From: Bacilli bacterium
Lineage (GTDB): Bacteria; Bacillota_I; Bacilli_A; RF39; UBA660
Assembly: GCA_900768815.1 (NCBI GenBank)
Contig: CAAGEE010000002.1
Span: 298,193 to 362,192, forward strand
Reading direction: 5' to 3'
DNA length: 64,000 nt
In this document: positions 60,586 through 64,000 of the stretch, piece by piece
Layout: each line of letters opens with the position of its first letter
Numbering within the stretch: the first letter of the stretch is position 1
Notes under the pieces: model-generated
What the model saw: the letters and a program-made list of their open reading frames with translations, nothing else
Told to the model about the DNA's origin: nothing
Databases searched by the model: none
Position numbers and translations under genes: made by a program

Positions 60586-60614
60586 ATTCTATCGTGTTTT
60601 TTTATCTTTGTCAA
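60586..60614 (-). promoter_or_regulatory. Promoter of ackA
   Basis: Minus strand perfect TTGACA (60609-60614), 17-base spacer, TAGAAT (60586-60591), about 20 bases before the SD. Confidence 0.85.
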
Positions 60615-60617
60615 TCA

Positions 60618-60646
60618 AAGAAAAAGCAACTTTTCTCGTTGCTTTA
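60618..60646 (-). terminator. Terminator of the lipoprotein gene
   Basis: Eight-base stem AAAGCAAC / GTTGCTTT with a seven-base loop and T-rich tail on the minus strand. Confidence 0.75.
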
Positions 60647-60652
60647 ACGTAA

Positions 60653-61120
60653 CTATTTTTTAGTACAAGTTGCTCCTATTTGTTTATATAATGATTCCAT
60701 AGTTTCAAGCTTTACTTTTCCATCATCAGTAAATATTTGTGAATTTGCTGAATCAATATTAGTAAACTCTTTATAATCTATTTTTGAATAATCAATTATT
60801 ACTTTACTAGTTAAAGTATTACCATCAATTGTTACTTCACTATCATAATATTTTATATTAGCATATGGTTTATATGTTTTTTCAATTTCTTCTTTATAAG
60901 TAGCTAGATTGCTTGTATCTTTTGAAGTTACTTTTTCAATACTTTCTACTTTTTCTACATAATCACCAGTATATGTTACTTTATAACTTAGGTCCATTGA
61001 AGCTTGTTCTTGATTAATTGTTCTGGTACATGTCATTGTTTTTGTTTCTTCTTTGTTTTGACAACCTGTTACTATAAGTACTCCTAATAATAATACAACT
61101 AAATATTTTATATTTTTCAT
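60653..61120 (-). CDS. YehR-like lipoprotein (DUF1307)
   Basis: This 155-residue protein has a lipoprotein signal peptide with the lipobox VTGC (cysteine at about 20), so it should be lipid-anchored outside the membrane. The mature part fits the DUF1307/YehR pattern: TMTCTRTI, a repeated strand-turn-strand with DLSYKVTYTGDYVEKVE, and a final C near the C-terminus (GATCTKK) that may pair with the early C. Function unknown. It has an own promoter (61139-61167) and terminator. Confidence 0.8.
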   Translation of the reverse strand: MKNIKYLVVLLLGVLIVTGCQNKEETKTMTCTRTINQEQASMDLSYKVTYTGDYVEKVESIEKVTSKDTSNLATYKEEIEKTYKPYANIKYYDSEVTIDGNTLTSKVIIDYSKIDYKEFTNIDSANSQIFTDDGKVKLETMESLYKQIGATCTKK

Positions 61121-61138
61121 TTTTCCACCTCTATTTTA

Positions 61139-61167
61139 ATAATATCACGTTATAGATTTATTAACAA
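61139..61167 (-). promoter_or_regulatory. Promoter of the lipoprotein gene
   Basis: Minus strand TTGTTA (61162-61167), 17-base spacer, TATTAT (61139-61144) with TGA just before. Confidence 0.65.
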
Positions 61168-61182
61168 GCATATTTGAACAGA

Positions 61183-61214
61183 AAAAAAATAAAGACTGTT
61201 TTTGACAGTCCTTA
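61183..61214 (-). terminator. Terminator of the large repeat protein gene
   Basis: Minus-strand stem AAGGACTGT / ACAGTCTTT (one G-T pair), five-base loop, A then eight T. Confidence 0.75.
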
Positions 61215-61220
61215 TATTTT

Positions 61221-64000
61221 TTATCTATTTCTTCCGCCTGATTTTTCTTCTGATGCTGTTTCATTAGCTTTTGCTTTACTATCAATATAGTCTTGAATCA
61301 TATCTGTTGTTTCATTACCATACTTTCCTGATTTTACATTGTTACTCATAGTAGTAGCTGTTTGATGTGTTAAAGCGGCAATTGATGTTGCAACTCCAAA
61401 TAGAGTTGTTGATAAATCACTTGGAAGTGAGTTTATTGCTGCGATGTGTTCAGCTGATAAACCAGCTAAACCTTCACCAACTTGGATAGATTCAACAACA
61501 CCTTCATTCATTTTAACAACGGCATCAGGATGAGAAAGAACGAAATCCATACTTTCTTGAACTCCATGTAAATCAAATGGGTGAGTTGCTGCATATTGTT
61601 CTAATATAGGTTGATATTCCGTATATATATCAACTAAGTTTTGATGTTGCTCATTTGCTACTTCTTTTATCAATTCTAGGGCTTGAGTATCAGTAATTTG
61701 TTTTGCTGAACATTTTGCTGCTATATCTGCTAATTGATTTCTTGCTGTATCAGCCATTTCATTGTAACGAGTATGGTTAAGTAAATCTATATGATCATAG
61801 TCACCACCAAGTGTCCATCCACTAGAGTTTGCGGTAGCATCTAAAGTTTCTCTTTCTAATGTTTGACTACTATTTACTACTGATTCTCTTGCTTGTGATT
61901 GCATTCCTGCTACAAAGTCTTCTTTATTACCAACTAAAGTTCTTCCTGCTTGATTAACTTGATCCATAGTTGCATCGTTGGCTGTGTTTACTCTATCAAC
62001 TTCCGCTTTGTTTTGTTGTAGTAAAGCATCACTCTTTGGTCCATGAGTTATAAGTGCATTTGCAGCACTGACACCCATTCCAATATATGCAATAGATCTT
62101 AATAAGTCCCTTACAAATGGGTCATCACTATAGTCTAATCCTTGAGCTAAAGGCATACTATATTTTTCACCAACGGATCTTTGTCCATATATTGTATTTT
62201 TTATTTCAGTTTCTCCTCTTAGTAGTGTCTCGCCATCTATGAAAGCTCTTAGTGCAGCTTCATTATCACCTTTTGCAATTGCAGCATTTTCTCTTTTTTC
62301 TATTTCAGCTTGTTTTGCAGCTAATTCGTTGTTGAAATCATGATCTTTAGCAAATCTTTTTCCAACTATCGATAATTTAGTTTTTGCTGCTTTCATGTCT
62401 TCTGAAAAACCATGTGCTCCACCAGATAATATTTGATTTGCTTCTGTATATTGAGAACGAAGACTACTTATCATTTCGGCTTTTCCTGCTATGTCTTTAT
62501 CTATTGCTGATACTTTTTCTGAAGCATATTGTTGCATTCTTTCATTTATTAATGTATTTATAATTCCTGCATATCTTTCTTGAATAACTTTTGTTCCCCG
62601 ATACTCATTCCAAATAGTTTCTAAATCCTCTTCACTTAATTTTGAAAGTCTTTCTTTAAATTTCTCAACATTTTCTCTTTCTCTCATTGAATATGTTAAT
62701 TTATTTACTACTTTTCTAACAAAATTAATTGGCATTGCTACTACTGCTGGTACAAAGTGAACAATATTATATAGTACGTTTCCTGATTTTAATTCTTCTT
62801 TGAATCCCTTAACTACTCTGATGTTACTTGCAGTATACTTACCATTCATTTTTCTTGTTAATTCAAGCCCGTCTGTTAATTCTTCCATTATAGTATAAAG
62901 ACCTTTTTTTACTTTATTTTCTTTTTGTTCTATGTGTGGAGGTAATTCTGGAACCTTTTCATGAGGAGGTAATGCTAGTACTGGGCTTTTATCCTTATTT
63001 GCTGGAAGTAAATCTGGAATACTTAAATTTGGAGTGTTAATTATTCTAGGTTGTTCTGTCTTTTTAGCCCTGCTCTCTTCCAATTTTTTTTTAGCATTAA
63101 CTAATCTTTCATTGGCCGCTTCTTTTAATGCAAAGTACTTATCATGGAACTCATTTAAAGCTTCCATCGTCATAAATGGACCCTTTTCCTCAGTTTCTTT
63201 TCTTTCATCGTCAAATATTTTTAAGAAGTCTTGTAAAGCTTCGTTATATTCGCTTTGTGCATCGCTATTATGTAATGTATCTGCTGGGTTATTTAAATTC
63301 GTTGGTGCTGGTGGACTAACGATGGCATTTTCTTTTTGTTCTTCTGATACAGGCGGTGTTGTAATTACTGGTTCTTGACTTTGACTATCTTCTAATTTTT
63401 TTACAACATAGTCTGGAGCATCTTGTGCTTCTTCTTGTGATAGTCCTCTTCCTTCTCCTCTTATTGGTGCTTGAACTACTTTTGGAGTTGGCTCTTCTGA
63501 CACACCAGCAACATGTGAAGGAATTACATTTATTACTCTATTTGGTTCGATTCTTCTTACTGCTACTTTATGAGCTGTTTCTTCTTTTGCAGCTTCTCTT
63601 TCTCTAATTTGACGCTCAGCTTCTGCTACTAAAACTTGTGGATCTGTTTCTTTTATTCCATTATTGTTATTATTTTGATTTTCTAAACTATCTCTTGCAG
63701 CTGCTACCAGTCTTTGTGCTCTAGTTCCAGTAATTCCTGCTTGGTCGTATATTCTTGCTGCAGGTCCATATCTTCTTATTACTTCATCGGGTGTTAGATC
63801 TGGCTCTACATTTCTTCTTGTAGGTGGTGTTGTAATTACTGGTTCTTGACTTTGACTATCTTCTAATCTTTTTCCAACATAGTCTGGAGCATCTTGTGCT
63901 TCTTCTTGTGATAGTCTTCTTCCTTCTTCTCTTATTGGTGCTTGAACTACTTCTGGAACTGTTGGAACTATTACTGGTTCTTGACTTTGACTATCTTCTA
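61221..64000 (-). CDS. Large repeat-containing protein, 5' end outside window
   Basis: The frame is open from the stop at 61221 to the window edge, giving at least 926 residues; a GTG at 63503 can look like a start but coding clearly continues upstream. The visible N-terminal part contains a 45-residue repeat with APIR-x-EGR-x-LSQEEAQDAPDYV and LEDSQSQEPVI (copies near 63355-63480, 63830-63955 and a third starting near 63966). A 112-residue stretch separates the first two. The rest is helical and charged, with possible membrane or amphipathic segments (IVHFVPAVVAMPINFV and SIAYIGMGVSAANALI). No family recognised; no signal peptide can be judged without the start. Confidence 0.75.
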   Translation of the reverse strand, partial: EDSQSQEPVIVPTVPEVVQAPIREEGRRLSQEEAQDAPDYVGKRLEDSQSQEPVITTPPTRRNVEPDLTPDEVIRRYGPAARIYDQAGITGTRAQRLVAAARDSLENQNNNNNGIKETDPQVLVAEAERQIREREAAKEETAHKVAVRRIEPNRVINVIPSHVAGVSEEPTPKVVQAPIRGEGRGLSQEEAQDAPDYVVKKLEDSQSQEPVITTPPVSEEQKENAIVSPPAPTNLNNPADTLHNSDAQSEYNEALQDFLKIFDDERKETEEKGPFMTMEALNEFHDKYFALKEAANERLVNAKKKLEESRAKKTEQPRIINTPNLSIPDLLPANKDKSPVLALPPHEKVPELPPHIEQKENKVKKGLYTIMEELTDGLELTRKMNGKYTASNIRVVKGFKEELKSGNVLYNIVHFVPAVVAMPINFVRKVVNKLTYSMRERENVEKFKERLSKLSEEDLETIWNEYRGTKVIQERYAGIINTLINERMQQYASEKVSAIDKDIAGKAEMISSLRSQYTEANQILSGGAHGFSEDMKAAKTKLSIVGKRFAKDHDFNNELAAKQAEIEKRENAAIAKGDNEAALRAFIDGETLLRGETEIKNTIYGQRSVGEKYSMPLAQGLDYSDDPFVRDLLRSIAYIGMGVSAANALITHGPKSDALLQQNKAEVDRVNTANDATMDQVNQAGRTLVGNKEDFVAGMQSQARESVVNSSQTLERETLDATANSSGWTLGGDYDHIDLLNHTRYNEMADTARNQLADIAAKCSAKQITDTQALELIKEVANEQHQNLVDIYTEYQPILEQYAATHPFDLHGVQESMDFVLSHPDAVVKMNEGVVESIQVGEGLAGLSAEHIAAINSLPSDLSTTLFGVATSIAALTHQTATTMSNNVKSGKYGNETTDMIQDYIDSKAKANETASEEKSGGRNR
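63355..64000 (-). repeat. In-frame ~135-base direct repeat within the large repeat protein
   Basis: Two nearly identical blocks of about 125-130 bases (63355-63480 and 63830-63955) differ at only a handful of positions and code for the same 45-residue unit. A third copy begins near 63966 and is cut by the window edge; its offset from the second is exactly 135 bases (45 codons). Confidence 0.85.

Noticed and set aside
63425..63607. Leucine-only-like plus-strand frame at the window end
   Set aside because: It mirrors the charged repeats of the minus-strand gene and is a codon-composition artefact.
54000..64000. Prophage or integrative element carrying the surface genes
   Set aside because: No integrase, att repeat, portal, terminase or tRNA edge was found, and composition is like the rest of the window.
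1..64000. tRNA, rRNA, CRISPR and insertion sequence genes
   Set aside because: I looked for tRNA arm patterns, rRNA-like conserved blocks, short spaced repeats and transposase motifs and saw none; short tRNAs could still be missed by eye.

Overview
The window comes from a low-GC Firmicutes chromosome, most likely a Bacilli-related, gut-type lineage (Erysipelotrichales/RF39-like; this placement is inference from gene content, not a phylogeny). Supporting signs are the Firmicutes-type DnaB initiation protein, AddAB in place of RecBCD, RuvAB without RuvC, the L21-Prp-L27 operon with a Prp-type N-terminal extension on L27, a YqfQ-like protein, strong AGGAGG or GGTGAT ribosome sites, and seven-copy Cna_B surface proteins. 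TGA is used as a stop (for example at 41118-41120), so this is not the Mycoplasma code. It is ordinary chromosome: no prophage, insertion sequence, CRISPR array, rRNA or tRNA was seen. Nearly every gene lies on the minus strand, so transcription runs from high to low coordinates.

Layout, low to high coordinate. 1-6.1 kb: a partial membrane protein, a PlsC-type acyltransferase, then a tight operon reading ppaC (CBS/DRTGG pyrophosphatase), uppP, a ZIP metal transporter and a CmpB-like membrane protein. 5.6-10.5 kb: dnaB with an HD-domain protein, a prepilin peptidase with a type II secretion F protein, and a YqfQ-like gene on the plus strand. 10.5-15.8 kb: tgt, a GreA-like factor, queA, ruvB, ruvA, yebC. 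16-20.9 kb: an Hpt-REC protein, a methyltransferase-like protein, an EEP nuclease/phosphatase, obgE, rpmA, prp, rplU. 21-31.3 kb: two large orphan proteins, a DinG-type helicase, addA and a short addB. 31.4-41.4 kb: rpmF, yceD, an anchored protein, a YugP protease, two FAD enzymes, a NatAB-like ABC exporter, DUF1015, an EamA transporter. 41.4-42.1 kb: a RelB/DinJ antitoxin next to a broken RelE/ParE toxin. 42.3-52.8 kb: ftsW, mraY and a PASTA penicillin-binding protein, separated by an ABC-F gene with an attenuator, two Nudix enzymes, rsgA, a GNAT and orphans. 52.8-64 kb: two surface proteins, a diacylglycerol kinase-like enzyme, ackA, a lipoprotein, and a large repeat protein running off the window.

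Two items stand out. First, ribosomal protein L32 begins with an N-terminal stretch (KLDIQMF then AVP) that almost copies the Prp protease site of L27 (KLDIQLF then AHH). Cutting at the same F/A bond would produce the usual AVP start of L32. This suggests that Prp, encoded here beside L27, may mature two ribosomal proteins. Second, the ABC-F gene at 46.9-48.5 kb is preceded by a compact leader: a promoter, a 19-codon leader peptide, stacked mutually exclusive hairpins and a strong terminator. This is the layout expected of antibiotic-responsive transcription attenuation.

Several starts were moved downstream of the longest open frame because a ribosome binding site lies inside the extension. 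Many genes use GGTGAT three to five bases before ATG, and its GTG can be mistaken for a start. All calls rest on reading the sequence; no database search was run.
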